The translations under genes were made by a program, and so were the position numbers. A stretch of 64,000 bases of DNA from Afipia felis ATCC 53690 (lineage in GTDB: Bacteria > Pseudomonadota > Alphaproteobacteria > Rhizobiales > Xanthobacteraceae): the NCBI RefSeq assembly GCF_000314735.2, contig NZ_KB375270.1, forward strand, positions 3,038,001-3,102,000, read 5' to 3'. The notes under the pieces are model-generated. The model was not told the origin of the DNA. It ran no database searches and saw nothing but the letters and a program-made list of their open reading frames with translations. Of the stretch, positions 1 to 9,287 are shown in pieces (within the stretch, counting starts at the first letter, position 1; every line of letters begins with the position of its first letter).

Positions 1-861
1 ACCGATCTCGTCAGCAAGCGCAAGCTCGACCGCGCCATGCTCGAGGACATCGAGGATGTGCTGCTGCGCGCCGATCTCGGAACCGAGGTCGCTGCGCGGA
101 TCGCGGCGAAGGTCGGCGAGGGTCGCTACGACAAGGATGTCTCTGCGCAGGATGTTCAGGAGATCGTCGCTGCCGAGGTGGAGAAAGTGCTCGTGCCCGT
201 GGCAAAGCCACTCGTCATCGATGAGAGCCAGAAGCCGTTTGTCATTCTCGTCGTCGGCGTCAACGGCTCCGGCAAGACAACGACGATCGGCAAGCTTGCC
301 GCGAAGTTTATGGCGGAAGGCCGTCGCGTGATGTTGGCGGCGGGAGACACGTTCCGCGCCGCCGCCATCGAACAACTGAAAATCTGGGGTGAGCGCACCG
401 GGGTGCCGGTGATTGCGCGCGCTCACGGTTCGGATGCCGCGAGCCTTGCGTTTGACGCGGCAAGTGAAGCGCGGGCGGACAATCGCGACGTGCTTCTGAT
501 CGACACCGCGGGGCGGCTGCAGAATAAAGCCGAACTGATGGTCGAACTGGAGAAGGTGGCGCGCGTCATCAGGAAGGTTGATGCCAGCGCGCCTCACGCG
601 GTGCTTCTGGTGCTGGATGCGACGGTGGGACAAAATGCGCTGTCGCAGGTCGAAGCCTTCCGCAAGACCGCAGGTGTCACGGGCCTTGTCATGACCAAGC
701 TGGACGGCACCGCGCGCGGTGGCATCCTGGTCGCGATCTCGGAGATCTACAAACTGCCGGTGCATTTCATCGGCGTCGGCGAAGGCATCGACGATCTCGC
801 GCCGTTCACCGCGCATGATTTCGCGCTCGCGATCGCGGGCAAGGACACGGTGCAGGGATAA
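1..861 (+). CDS. ftsY: Signal recognition particle receptor FtsY (5' end missing)
   Basis: This is the SRP receptor GTPase that docks ribosome-SRP complexes at the inner membrane for cotranslational insertion. The frame is open from base 1, so the N-terminal acidic A domain and true start lie outside the window. What remains is the NG domain: a helical N region, then the P-loop [14 protein letters not shown], the DTFRAAA segment, the DTAGR G3 motif and the [10 protein letters not shown] region, all diagnostic of FtsY/Ffh GTPases. Ffh's M domain is absent and the sequence ends shortly after the G domain, which favours FtsY. It lies 8 bp upstream of yciB, probably in one operon. Confidence 0.96.
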   Translation, partial: TDLVSKRKLDRAMLEDIEDVLLRADLGTEVAARIAAKVGEGRYDKDVSAQDVQEIVAAEVEKVLVPVAKPLVIDESQKPFVILVVGVNGSGKTTTIGKLAAKFMAEGRRVMLAAGDTFRAAAIEQLKIWGERTGVPVIARAHGSDAASLAFDAASEARADNRDVLLIDTAGRLQNKAELMVELEKVARVIRKVDASAPHAVLLVLDATVGQNALSQVEAFRKTAGVTGLVMTKLDGTARGGILVAISEIYKLPVHFIGVGEGIDDLAPFTAHDFALAIAGKDTVQG

Positions 862-869
862 TCGGGATC

Positions 870-1472
870 ATGGACAAGCGCGTGCCACATCCGCTGTTCA
901 AGCTCGCGACCGAGCTCGGTCCGTTGCTGGTGTTCTTCGCCGCCAACGCCAAGTTCAACCTGTTCGTGGCGACCGGTGCGTTCATGGTCGCGATCGTCGC
1001 GGCGGTGATCGCCTCCTACGTGGTGGTGCGCCACGTGCCGCTGATGGCCCTCGTCACGGCGGTGATCGTGCTGGTATTCGGCGGGCTGACGCTCGTGCTG
1101 CATGATGAGACGTTCATCAAGATCAAGCCAACCATCATCTACGCGCTATTCGCGGCGACGCTCTTTGTGGGCGTGATGATGGGACGATCGTTCATCGCCA
1201 TTTTGTTCGATCAGGTCTTCAACCTGACGCCGGAGGGCTGGCGGCTTCTCACGATCCGCTGGGCGATCTTCTTCGCATTTATGGCGGTGCTGAATGAAGT
1301 GATCTGGCGTACCCAGAGCACGGATTTCTGGGTCGCGTTCAAGGCCTTCGGCGCGGTGCCGCTGACGGCGGTCTTCGCGATGGCGCAGATGCCGCTCGTC
1401 AAACGCTACCAGATCGAGGACGCGACTGCGGAAGCACCGGACAGCGAGCGCGGCGACATCACGAAGAGCTAA
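870..1472 (+). CDS. yciB: Inner-membrane-spanning protein YciB (septation protein A)
   Basis: The 200-residue protein has several hydrophobic helices and the family motifs [13 protein letters not shown] near the N-terminus, and [14 protein letters not shown] with [17 protein letters not shown] in the second half. The family (YciB/IspZ) affects cell-envelope integrity and division in enterobacteria; its biochemical role is unsettled. It starts 8 bp after ftsY, an arrangement I regard as common in Rhizobiales. The C-terminal tail is short, polar and cytoplasmic-looking. Confidence 0.93.
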   Translation: MDKRVPHPLFKLATELGPLLVFFAANAKFNLFVATGAFMVAIVAAVIASYVVVRHVPLMALVTAVIVLVFGGLTLVLHDETFIKIKPTIIYALFAATLFVGVMMGRSFIAILFDQVFNLTPEGWRLLTIRWAIFFAFMAVLNEVIWRTQSTDFWVAFKAFGAVPLTAVFAMAQMPLVKRYQIEDATAEAPDSERGDITKS

Positions 1473-1500
1473 AGCGTTCTCCTTGGCGAAAATCCCGGTC

Positions 1501-2331
1501 TCAATGCTTCTTATCGAGATTGGCGATCTGTCCCGGCGTAATGCCGAAATTATGTGTGAATGCGGCAATGAAGGGTGTGGGACCGGCATACCCAAGATCG
1601 TAGGCCGCCGTTTTTACCGGCACGCCGAGTTGTAGCAGGCGAACCGCGGCTGCCATGCGAAGCTGCATTCTCCAAGCCCTCCAACTCATCCCTGTCGTGG
1701 TGACAACAATGCGAGACAGGGTGCGTTTGCTAACCCCATGTTCGCGAGCCCAATCGTTCAAATTTCGCGGATCGACCGGATCGCGGGCGAGTGCCGCGGT
1801 GATGGCGTCGAACAATGGATGTGCTCTGGGCAGAACGGCCGTCTGAGTCACCTGCCGTGCTGGGCGGAGCATCTGTTGGATTTCTGTTATGGCGGCCTTT
1901 AAAAAGTGCAACTGACTTTTTGCGGCCGTATCGTTGTCGCCCAGCCGCAATAATAATTCTCGTAAGAGAGAGGATATCTCCAGCGCGCCCGCCGTTGCAG
2001 GAAGTAATCGCGCGATGCGTGGCGCAAGATAAAGACTGTACGTGTTGCGGTCGCATCGTGCGCTTAATCGGTGCGGCAGATCGGGTGGAATCCAGATGCC
2101 GTTATCCGCCGACGCCATCCACACCCGTCCATCGACCGTGACTGTGACCAAGTCCCGGGGCGCGAATACGATTTGGCCGTGCGCATGCGCGTGCAGGCCA
2201 GGCGCTTGCTGATTGTCAAAATGAAAATGCAGACAGGCGGATTCCTGTGGCGAAAGGGAGTGGATTCGCTGCAGCGCTTCGTGTCCTGAATGATGAATGT
2301 CGCTTTTTATGGACTGAATGGCCTCTCGCAT
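1501..2331 (-). CDS. AraC family transcriptional regulator
   Basis: A 276-residue protein with an N-terminal cupin-like sensory half (histidine-rich HFHFDNQQ and LHAHAHGQ segments, then WIPPDLPHRL) and a C-terminal double helix-turn-helix. The HTH region includes HGVSKRTLSRIV and the AraC signature DLGYAGPTPFIAAFTHNFG followed by TPGQ. The cupin half suggests ligand control of the AraC type. It is divergent from the cysteine hydrolase gene, with about 80 bp between the two starts, so that gene is its most likely target. The ligand cannot be inferred. Confidence 0.9.
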   Translation of the reverse strand: MREAIQSIKSDIHHSGHEALQRIHSLSPQESACLHFHFDNQQAPGLHAHAHGQIVFAPRDLVTVTVDGRVWMASADNGIWIPPDLPHRLSARCDRNTYSLYLAPRIARLLPATAGALEISSLLRELLLRLGDNDTAAKSQLHFLKAAITEIQQMLRPARQVTQTAVLPRAHPLFDAITAALARDPVDPRNLNDWAREHGVSKRTLSRIVVTTTGMSWRAWRMQLRMAAAVRLLQLGVPVKTAAYDLGYAGPTPFIAAFTHNFGITPGQIANLDKKH

Positions 2332-2412
2332 GGATTCACGGATCCTCTGCCGGTTTCGAAACGTGATTGGATTGCTCGCAATTCAAGGCAAACCAAATCA
2401 CGGAGGAAACCA

Positions 2413-3192
2413 ATGTCAAACGAATTTGATTTCAGTACCTCGCGGCGGACGGTTTTGAAGACATCGGCGGCAGCCACCGTTGCTGGTGTGGCGTTGGCGA
2501 CCGGCCTGTCCGATTCCGCGAAGGCAAGTGAAAGCGGAGCTAAGCCGCGGGATTATGTGAGTCCGAATCGCGAGCGGTCGGTTCTGATTACGATCGATAC
2601 CCAGAATGATTTCAGTCTCCACGGTGCCCCGGCCGAGATACCGGGCACAATGGCCGTGGTGCCCAATATCAAGCGTGGCCTCGAGGCCTTCAGGCGCAAA
2701 GGGTTGCCGATCATTCATGTCATCCGCCTTTACCAGCCCGACGGCTCGAATGTTGATGTCGCGCGGCGGAAGCTGCTGCAGGATGGCGCCAGGATCGTAA
2801 ATCCCGGCACGGACGGCGCAGAACTTGTGTCCGATCTCAAGCGCTCGGCGTCAGACAGGCTTGATAGCGCTGCGTTGCTTGCAGGCCATTCCCAGCAGGT
2901 CGGTCCAAAGGAATGGGTGATCTACAAACCGCGATGGGGTGCGTTTTACGGAACGAATCTTGCCGATCAGCTTCGGGAACTCGGCGTCGATACAATCGCT
3001 CTCGCCGGTTGCAATTATCCGAATTGCCCTCGAACGACACTCTACGAGGCAAGCGAGCGCGATTTCCGCCTCATTATGCTGACGGACGCCGTGTCAGGGG
3101 TCTATGACAAGGGCTTGCAGGAGATGAAAGCAATTGGCGTTAATCTGATGACGACGGACGAGGCGACCAAATGGGTTAACGCCACCACTTAG
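2413..3192 (+). CDS. Tat-exported cysteine hydrolase (isochorismatase family)
   Basis: The start at 2413 is chosen because GGAGG lies just upstream and the protein then opens with a twin-arginine signal (SRRTVLKTSAAATVAGVALA). In-frame starts as far upstream as 2290 would bury that signal. The mature part is an isochorismatase-like hydrolase with the expected triad: Asp in TIDTQNDF, Lys in YKPRWGAFYG and nucleophilic Cys in LAGCNYPNCPRTT. The family cleaves C-N or enol-ether bonds in small amides and related compounds; the substrate is unknown. Periplasmic export is unusual for this family. Probably regulated by the divergent AraC gene. Confidence 0.88.
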   Translation: MSNEFDFSTSRRTVLKTSAAATVAGVALATGLSDSAKASESGAKPRDYVSPNRERSVLITIDTQNDFSLHGAPAEIPGTMAVVPNIKRGLEAFRRKGLPIIHVIRLYQPDGSNVDVARRKLLQDGARIVNPGTDGAELVSDLKRSASDRLDSAALLAGHSQQVGPKEWVIYKPRWGAFYGTNLADQLRELGVDTIALAGCNYPNCPRTTLYEASERDFRLIMLTDAVSGVYDKGLQEMKAIGVNLMTTDEATKWVNATT

Positions 3193-3217
3193 TCGAAGCC
3201 AACGAGGCGGATGATCG

Positions 3218-3241
3218 AGCGCGGCGATATTACGCCGCGCT
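3218..3241. terminator. Stem-loop between convergent genes
   Basis: A perfect 9-bp GC-rich inverted repeat with a 6-nt loop lies between the ends of the convergent cysteine hydrolase and MarR genes. There is no long T run on either side, so it could be a bidirectional terminator of moderate strength. Confidence 0.5.
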
Positions 3242-3255
3242 GAATGTCCCCTTTA

Positions 3256-3741
3256 TCAGCTCAGCTGCTTCAGCAGCTTGATCATGGCCGGCGCGTTGCG
3301 GCGGATTTCAGCCATGTGGATGCCGGACAGCGCCTTGAGCGCGGCGTCAGCCTTTGGCGTTAGGCTCAGTAGAACGCGGCGGCGGTCTTCCTTGTCGGTC
3401 TTGCGCACCACGAGCTTCGCCCGCACCAGCCGGTCCACCAGTTCGACCGCGGTGTGGTGCTTGAGGTGGAGATGCTCGGCGAGGTCGCCGACCGTGACAC
3501 CGCTCTCGTCCTCAAATCCGCGAATCGCCAGAATTGCCTGATGCTGCTTCGGGGTCAGGCCGCGATTCTGCGCCGCCTGCTCGCTGAAGTTGAGAAAATT
3601 CCGCAAGGACCGGCGGAACGAGGCCAATACCAGATAATCCTTGTCCTTAATGGCCACGCTGCGAGGCAGGGCTGATATGCGCTTTTGCGCCGTAACGCGA
3701 AGTTGCGCGGATTTTCCGGTTTTTGTCGTTGATTTAGCCAT
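3256..3741 (-). CDS. MarR family winged-helix regulator
   Basis: A 161-residue protein with the MarR layout: a helical dimerisation segment around FRRSLRNFLNFSEQAAQNRGL, the recognition region VTVGDLAEHLHLKHHTAVELV and the wing KTDKEDRRRVLLSLT. The lysine-rich N-terminal extension of about 35 residues is longer than usual. It is divergent from the ClC channel gene, with a palindrome between the two, so it may repress itself and the channel. The ligand is unknown. Confidence 0.9.
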   Translation of the reverse strand: MAKSTTKTGKSAQLRVTAQKRISALPRSVAIKDKDYLVLASFRRSLRNFLNFSEQAAQNRGLTPKQHQAILAIRGFEDESGVTVGDLAEHLHLKHHTAVELVDRLVRAKLVVRKTDKEDRRRVLLSLTPKADAALKALSGIHMAEIRRNAPAMIKLLKQLS

Positions 3742-3760
3742 CCCTGACCCCGTTGCCTTC

Positions 3761-3775
3761 TATCGTATAGCGATA
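3761..3775. promoter_or_regulatory. Candidate MarR operator
   Basis: The palindrome TATCG-N5-CGATA sits in the 108-bp gap between the divergent marR-like and ClC genes, about 20 bp upstream of the MarR start. Its size and symmetry suit a MarR dimer. The assignment is inferred from position. Confidence 0.5.
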
Positions 3776-3849
3776 TATTGACGTGACCCGTCGAAAGGCC
3801 ATACCGCGCGCTTTCGGTAATTTCAATCCTATTTCGGATCCTTACGAAT

Positions 3850-5637
3850 ATGTCACGTTCTCCTACAGTGGCGCCGAGGCTTGGTGACTTCACCGCCGAC
3901 AAGCGCGTGCTGGTTCTGGTCGCGATGGCGCTCATCGTTGGCAGTGGCGGTGCGGCGTCCGCCTGGCTGCTGCTGCACATGATCGCGCTCGTCACAAATC
4001 TGGTGTGGTTGCAAACGTTTAGCACGGCCAATCTGTCTCTTGCGGACCTCAAGCCTAGCCTCTGGATGGTGCTTGCACCCGGGCTGGGCGGCCTCATCAT
4101 CGGCCTGATGGCGCGCTACGGATCGGAGAAGATTCGCGGTCACGGCATTCCGGAAGCGATCGAAGCCATCCTGATCGGCGGCAGTCGCATGCAGCCAAAG
4201 GTCGCAGTCTTGAAGCCGCTGTCGTCGGCGATTTCGATCGGCAGCGGCGGTCCGTTCGGCGCGGAAGGACCGATCATCATGACCGGCGGAGCGATCGGTT
4301 CGCTGTTCGCGCAATGTTTCCATATGAGCGCCGCCGAACGGAAGACGCTGCTGGTGGCGGGTGCGGCGGCCGGCATGACCGCGATTTTTGGAACACCGAT
4401 CGCGGCGATGTTGCTGTCGGTCGAGCTGCTGCTGTTCGAGATGAAGCCGCGCAGCCTCATTCCGGTCATCACCGCCTGCGTGGTGTCTGCGGCCTGGCGC
4501 CCGTTCATCATCGGTGTAGGGCCGCTGTTTCCGTTCTCCGGCCATCTCGATCTGCCCTGGTGGGGCGTGTTCCTTTACATCGCGGTTGGTATTGTGGGCG
4601 GTCTGCAATCGGGTCTGCTCACGGCCTTGCTCTACAAGGCCGAAGATTTTTTCGAGCGGCTTCCGATTCACTGGATGTGGTGGCCGGCGATCGGTGGCCT
4701 GCTCGTTGGATTGGGCGGCCTGATCGAGCCGCGCGCGCTCGGTGTCGGCTACGATATCATTGCGGGCCTGTTGAACGACAAGATCGTCACCTCCCAAGTC
4801 TTGACGATTCTCATCGTCAAGTCCGTGATCTGGATCATTGCGCTGGCGTCTGGCACGTCTGGCGGCGTGCTGGCCCCGCTGCTGATTTTCGGCGGATGTC
4901 TGGCTTGGCTGGAAGGCCTGTTCTTGCCGGGCGATGCCGGTGCGTGGGCGTTGCTCGGAATGGCTGCGATGATGGGCGGCACCATGCGGTCGCCTCTGAC
5001 CGGAATCATGTTTGCCGTGGAACTGACAGGCCATTTCGGTCTGCTCGAACCGCTCTTGGTCTGCACCGGCGCGGCCTATGCGCTGACCGTGCTGCTCCTG
5101 AAGCGTTCGATCCTGACGGAGAAGATTGCGCGACGCGGCCAGCATGTCGTGCGCGAGTACAGCATCGACCCGTTCGAACTGCTGCGCGTATCTGACGTCA
5201 TGGTGAAAGACGTCGATACGCTGCCCGCGAGCATGCGCGTAGACGAGGCGGTTGCTTTCTTCTGCGGCGATACGCCGCCCCGCCACAAATCCTATCCGTT
5301 GATTGACGAAGACGGCAGCGTCGTCGGCGTCGTTGGCCGCCGCGATATTCTGAGCTGGCGCGCGGAAAATCCCGAAACCGACGAAACCCTGTTCGATTGC
5401 ATCTCGGATTCAGCGGTGGTGATAGGTTATCCCGATGAACAGGTATCCGTGCTTGCCGACCGGATGGTGGCCACCGAAGCGGGCCGCGTGCCCATTGTGG
5501 ATCGCACGAGCGGACGGCTGGTCGGTTTGATGACGCGTAAGGATCTGATGCGCACGCGCGGCAACGCGCTCTCGGCGGAAAGCGATCGGCTGTCATATTT
5601 CTTGCGCAGGCGGAAGCTGTCTGCGACAACAGGATAG
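3850..5637 (+). CDS. ClC-type chloride channel/transporter with C-terminal CBS pair
   Basis: A 595-residue membrane protein with ClC hallmarks: GHGIPE near residue 97, GSGGPFGAEGPI near residue 131 (containing the gating-glutamate EGP), and GTSGGVLAP near residue 337. Many hydrophobic helices fill the first 420 residues. The last 150 residues form two CBS domains (VSDVMVKDVDTLP and later VPIVDRTSGRLVGLMTRKDLM), which usually bind adenine nucleotides and tune gating. The family moves Cl- or exchanges Cl-/H+; channel and exchanger are not separable here. The gene is divergent from the MarR gene. Confidence 0.93.
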   Translation: MSRSPTVAPRLGDFTADKRVLVLVAMALIVGSGGAASAWLLLHMIALVTNLVWLQTFSTANLSLADLKPSLWMVLAPGLGGLIIGLMARYGSEKIRGHGIPEAIEAILIGGSRMQPKVAVLKPLSSAISIGSGGPFGAEGPIIMTGGAIGSLFAQCFHMSAAERKTLLVAGAAAGMTAIFGTPIAAMLLSVELLLFEMKPRSLIPVITACVVSAAWRPFIIGVGPLFPFSGHLDLPWWGVFLYIAVGIVGGLQSGLLTALLYKAEDFFERLPIHWMWWPAIGGLLVGLGGLIEPRALGVGYDIIAGLLNDKIVTSQVLTILIVKSVIWIIALASGTSGGVLAPLLIFGGCLAWLEGLFLPGDAGAWALLGMAAMMGGTMRSPLTGIMFAVELTGHFGLLEPLLVCTGAAYALTVLLLKRSILTEKIARRGQHVVREYSIDPFELLRVSDVMVKDVDTLPASMRVDEAVAFFCGDTPPRHKSYPLIDEDGSVVGVVGRRDILSWRAENPETDETLFDCISDSAVVIGYPDEQVSVLADRMVATEAGRVPIVDRTSGRLVGLMTRKDLMRTRGNALSAESDRLSYFLRRRKLSATTG

Positions 5638-5718
5638 CTGAGACGCCGCGACCGTAGACAAGATTGCCCGGCCTGATCGACGCCTTCGCGAGGTGGACAT
5701 TGCATCAAGGGTATCGTC

Positions 5719-6162
5719 ATGGATTTTCGCGCAGCACTCGGAGAGGCGATTCTCTCCTCGGAATCGGACGCCATCATCGCAACCGGCAAGGATGGCGCCA
5801 TCACGTTCTGGAATCCGGGTGCGGTGCGGATTTTCGGGTTTGCCGAGAACGAGGCTGTCGGGCAGTCGCTCGACATCATCATTCCTGAAAATCTTCGTGC
5901 GCGGCATTGGGAAGGCTACGACAAGGTGATGGAAAGCGGGCAAAGCCGCTATTCCCATGGCGACCTTCTGGCAGTGCCGGCGCTGACGAAGGAAGGCACG
6001 CGCATTTCCGTTGAGTTCACCATGGTGGTGTTGCCCGGGCCGGACGGCAGACCTTCGGGCACTGCGGCGGTGCTGCGCGACGTGACCAAAAAATTCGAGG
6101 AAAATCGCGCGCTGCGCAAAAAACTCGCAGCAGCGCAGAACGCGGCGAGAGAAAATATCTAG
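5719..6162 (+). CDS. PAS domain sensor protein
   Basis: A 147-residue protein made almost entirely of one PAS domain: SDAIIATGKDGAITFWNPGA, then GFAENEAVGQSLDIIIPEN and a C-terminal AVLRDVTKKFEE helix typical of PAS/PAC linkers. There is no kinase, GGDEF or DNA-binding module, so it is a stand-alone sensor or an adaptor for another protein. It lies just upstream of the ECF sigma gene, separated by about 120 bp that hold a candidate promoter. The cofactor is unknown. Confidence 0.85.
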   Translation: MDFRAALGEAILSSESDAIIATGKDGAITFWNPGAVRIFGFAENEAVGQSLDIIIPENLRARHWEGYDKVMESGQSRYSHGDLLAVPALTKEGTRISVEFTMVVLPGPDGRPSGTAAVLRDVTKKFEENRALRKKLAAAQNAARENI

Positions 6163-6233
6163 CGGGTGCCGATACTTCGCCGGTTGAGAGGGATCGGCTC
6201 CGGCTCCCTGAACGCCGGGCCCGAAGTTTCTAT

Positions 6234-6263
6234 GTAACCTTTTCCGTGTCGCTCCATCTAACA
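6234..6263 (+). promoter_or_regulatory. Candidate ECF-type promoter of the sigma factor gene
   Basis: GTAACC, 18 nt, CTAACA lies 20 bp upstream of the sigma-factor start. The same TAACCTTTT and AACAG(G/A)CAG words recur upstream of the DUF4142 gene at 9257-9287. The shared pattern suggests one sigma factor drives both, including autoregulation. Confidence 0.45.
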
Positions 6264-6282
6264 GGCAGCATGGAGAACAGGA

Positions 6283-6978
6283 ATGACTGACTCTCACAGC
6301 CAGGCGCGGCGCCCCGCGCTGGACGAGACCGCAAGCGATGACGTGCTGGTGCGCGCCGCGCAGGGCGGCGACAGCCGCGCCTTTCGCGCGATTCTCACCA
6401 GATACAATCGCAGGCTTTACCGGATCGCGCGCGGCATCCTGCGCAACGACGCCGAGGCGGAAGACGCGGTGCAGGAAGCCTATATCAACGCCTTCACGCA
6501 TCTCGCAGGTTTTCGTGGCGATTCAAGCCTTTCCACCTGGTTGTCGCGCATCGTCATGAACGAGGCGCTTGGCCGCCTGCGGTCTCGCCGTCTCATGGTG
6601 GACATCGCCGCAGTCGTCACGCCTGAACGGGAGGCCGAGATCGTGCAGTTTCCGAACACTGTTCGCACCGATCCCGAACGTACCATCGCCCAGCGCGAGC
6701 TGCTTCGTCTCGTCGAACGCGCGACTGACGAATTGCCGGATGTCTATCGCACCGTGTTCGTGACGCGGGTGATCGAGGGCATGAGCGTCGATGATACAGC
6801 CGAGTTGCTCGGCATCCGTACGGAAACGGTCAAGACGCGGCTGCATCGCGCGCGCAAGCTGGTCCGCGAGCATCTCGACCGCGAGATCGGCCCGGTGATG
6901 CTCGACGCCTTTCCTTTCGCGGGCAAGCGTTGCGAGCGCATGACCGAAAACGTCATGCAGCGCCTTCGCCTTGTCTGA
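6283..6978 (+). CDS. ECF-type RNA polymerase sigma factor
   Basis: A 231-residue sigma-70 family protein with only regions 2 and 4. Region 2 spans about residues 30-95 (RAILTRYNRRLYRIARGIL, then AEDAVQEAYINAF and FRGDSSLSTWLSRIV). Region 4 is near residues 150-200 (VIEGMSVDDTAELLGI, ETVKTRLHRARK). A C-terminal tail of about 30 residues extends beyond region 4. No anti-sigma gene is adjacent, so activity may be controlled otherwise, conceivably through the upstream PAS protein. A shared promoter motif suggests it reads its own gene and the DUF4142 gene. Confidence 0.92.
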   Translation: MTDSHSQARRPALDETASDDVLVRAAQGGDSRAFRAILTRYNRRLYRIARGILRNDAEAEDAVQEAYINAFTHLAGFRGDSSLSTWLSRIVMNEALGRLRSRRLMVDIAAVVTPEREAEIVQFPNTVRTDPERTIAQRELLRLVERATDELPDVYRTVFVTRVIEGMSVDDTAELLGIRTETVKTRLHRARKLVREHLDREIGPVMLDAFPFAGKRCERMTENVMQRLRLV

Positions 6979-7050
6979 TCCGGAACCCTTGCCGGGTTCG
7001 TCCATTCATCACATGCAAACGCGGCGTCGATGCCGAAGGAGACGATCATT

Positions 7051-7683
7051 ATGGTGTCCAACCTCAAGGTGCTTGAGCGTGAACGCGAGGCGGCTGTCGT
7101 TTCCGGGCGACCGGATCGCGCCGAAGTGGAGGACGCGTTCCGCACCATCATCCGTTGGACCGGCGATGATCCTGCGCGCGATGGCCTGATCGAGACTCCG
7201 AGCCGCGTTGCCCGCGCTTTCGAGGAGTTTTTCATCGGCTACAGCCAGAACCCGGTGACGGTGTTGCAAAAGACCTTCGAAGAGATCGAAGGCTATGATG
7301 AAATGATCACGCTGCGCGGCGTTCGCTTCGAGAGCCATTGCGAGCATCACATGGCCCCGATCGTCGGCAAGGCCTGGGTCGCTTACATTCCGAACGGCCG
7401 CGTCGTCGGCATCAGCAAGCTCGCCCGCGTGGTCGAGATCTACGCCAAGCGCCTGCAGATTCAGGAGAAGATGACGGCGCAGATCGCCAATACCATCAAT
7501 GAGGTGCTCAGACCGCAGGGTGTTGCGGTGCTCATCAAGGCGCAGCACCATTGCATGACGACGCGCGGCATCCACAAGCCCGGCACCGATCTCGTGACCA
7601 GCCGGATGCTCGGCTGCTTCCGCGACAACCCGGCGACGCGACAGGAATTTCTGAGCATGACCACGGAGCGAGACCAGATCTGA
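7051..7683 (+). CDS. folE: GTP cyclohydrolase I (FolE)
   Basis: FolE converts GTP to 7,8-dihydroneopterin triphosphate, the first step of folate synthesis. The sequence shows the family core: [16 protein letters not shown] with the zinc ligands and catalytic His, [22 protein letters not shown], and the second zinc region [14 protein letters not shown]. Start 7051 is chosen because AAGGAG lies 9 nt upstream; an ATG at 7030 would add seven residues and precede that ribosome site. The zinc cysteine pair is intact. It sits 15 bp before the Rieske/FAD oxidoreductase gene. Confidence 0.95.
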   Translation: MVSNLKVLEREREAAVVSGRPDRAEVEDAFRTIIRWTGDDPARDGLIETPSRVARAFEEFFIGYSQNPVTVLQKTFEEIEGYDEMITLRGVRFESHCEHHMAPIVGKAWVAYIPNGRVVGISKLARVVEIYAKRLQIQEKMTAQIANTINEVLRPQGVAVLIKAQHHCMTTRGIHKPGTDLVTSRMLGCFRDNPATRQEFLSMTTERDQI

Positions 7684-7698
7684 ACAGCGGAGGTCGCC

Positions 7699-9222
7699 AT
7701 GCAGGACGATGCACTCAAGGGACCCGATCTCACCGGCGGCGTCGAACACGCGCAGTTCACCGACGGCAAATTGCTGGGGCATGTTGGCGATGACGAGGTT
7801 CTGCTGGTGCAATCCGGCACCGACGTTTTTGCGGTCGGCGCGCACTGCACGCACTATCACGGACCGTTGGCGGACGGGCTGGTTGTCGGCAACAGCATCC
7901 GCTGCCCATGGCATCACGCATGTTTCGATCTGCGAACTGGTGAGGCGACGCAGGCGCCCGCCTTTGATCCGATCGCGCGATACAAGGTGGAGCAGCGTGA
8001 CGGCAAGATATTCGTCGGCGGCAAGATAGAATCCCGCCCGGCAAATCCGCACGCGCTGAACGAGGCACCGGACAAGATCGTGATCATCGGCGGAGGTGCT
8101 GCGGGCTTTGCGGCGGCCGAGATGCTGCGCCGGGAGCGTTTTGCGGGCGAGATAGTCATGCTGTCGAGCGAGGCCGCCGCCCCGGTCGACCGGCCCAATC
8201 TGTCGAAGGATTATCTTGCTGGCAGCGCGCAGGAAGACTGGATTCCGTTGCGCCCCGACGACTTCTATCGGGACATGAAAATCGACCTGCGTCTTGGTGT
8301 CGAAGTCACGTCCATTGACGTCACGGGCCATGCGGTTGTTTTGAAGGATGGTGCGCGGCTTGCCTATGACCGGCTGCTGCTGGCGACGGGCGCGGCGCCA
8401 AACCGGCTGTCCGTTCCCGGTGCGGATCGTCCGAATGTGCATGTGCTCCGCACGCTTCGGGACAGTAATGCGATCATTTCTAATGCAAAAGGCGCGCGCT
8501 GCGCGGTGGTGATCGGCGCGAGTTTTATCGGGCTTGAAGCCGCCGCCTCGCTGAGGGCGAGGGACATCGAGGTTCATGTCGTCGGGCCTGAGAAAATCCC
8601 GATGGAACGCGTTCTTGGTTCCGAGATGGGACAGTGTGTGCGCAGTCTGCACGAAGAGCATGGCGTGATCTTCCACCTTGAGGAAGGCGTGAACGCGATC
8701 GACGAGCGCGGTGTTGTGCTCAAAAGTGGCGAGGTGATAGCAGCCGATCTCATCGTGTGCGGCATCGGCGTCAGGCCGCGGATCGCGCTGGCGGAGAAGG
8801 CGGGGCTTGCGACCGACCGCGGTGTCGTTGTCGATCGCTATCTGCAGACGAGCGCGCCGGAAATCTATGCGGCGGGCGATATTGCCCGCTGGCCGGATCC
8901 GCATTCGGGCGAGAATATCCGCGTCGAGCACTGGGTGGTGGCTGAGCGCCAGGGGCAGGTCGCAGCCCGCAACATGCTGGGCGCGCGCGAGGTGTTCGAC
9001 GCTGTTCCGTTCTTCTGGAGCCAGCATTACGATATCCCGATCAATTATGTTGGCCACGCCGAAAGATGGGACGACATCGTCGTGCACGGCGAGATCATGG
9101 CGCACGATTGCCTCCTCGAATACAGGCTCAACGGAAAGACGCTGGCGGTGGCCACGATCTTCCGTGATGGCGACAGCCTGAAGGCGGCTGCTGCGATGGA
9201 AGAAGGCCGTGCGCCGGTGTGA
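7699..9222 (+). CDS. Rieske-FAD oxidoreductase (AIFM3/ferredoxin-reductase-like)
   Basis: A 507-residue fusion. Residues 1-110 are a Rieske [2Fe-2S] domain with CTHYHGPL and CPWHHACF as cluster ligands. The rest is a pyridine-nucleotide-disulfide-type FAD/NAD(P)H reductase: the FAD dinucleotide fold IVIIGGGAAGFAAAEML, a second Rossmann motif VVIGASFIGLEAAASL and the C-terminal FAD motif IYAAGDIARWPD. The order matches AIFM3-like reductases. The likely role is electron transfer from NAD(P)H to an unidentified acceptor. It is cotranscribed with folE, judging by the 15-bp gap. Confidence 0.92.
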   Translation: MQDDALKGPDLTGGVEHAQFTDGKLLGHVGDDEVLLVQSGTDVFAVGAHCTHYHGPLADGLVVGNSIRCPWHHACFDLRTGEATQAPAFDPIARYKVEQRDGKIFVGGKIESRPANPHALNEAPDKIVIIGGGAAGFAAAEMLRRERFAGEIVMLSSEAAAPVDRPNLSKDYLAGSAQEDWIPLRPDDFYRDMKIDLRLGVEVTSIDVTGHAVVLKDGARLAYDRLLLATGAAPNRLSVPGADRPNVHVLRTLRDSNAIISNAKGARCAVVIGASFIGLEAAASLRARDIEVHVVGPEKIPMERVLGSEMGQCVRSLHEEHGVIFHLEEGVNAIDERGVVLKSGEVIAADLIVCGIGVRPRIALAEKAGLATDRGVVVDRYLQTSAPEIYAAGDIARWPDPHSGENIRVEHWVVAERQGQVAARNMLGAREVFDAVPFFWSQHYDIPINYVGHAERWDDIVVHGEIMAHDCLLEYRLNGKTLAVATIFRDGDSLKAAAAMEEGRAPV

Positions 9223-9256
9223 GGCGAAAGGTCGGCGAATAATCTTTGAATTTCTC

Positions 9257-9287
9257 GTAACCTTTTGCCGAGCGACTGCATCCAACA
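9257..9287 (+). promoter_or_regulatory. Candidate ECF-type promoter of the DUF4142 gene
   Basis: GTAACC, 19 nt, CCAACA lies 63 bp upstream of the DUF4142 start and matches the block upstream of the ECF sigma gene (6234-6263), apart from one extra spacer base. It is proposed as a target of that sigma factor. Confidence 0.45.

Noticed and set aside
3853..5286. 477-codon minus-strand frame inside the ClC gene
   Set aside because: Low-complexity Arg/Gln/His-rich translation antisense to an unmistakable ClC protein.
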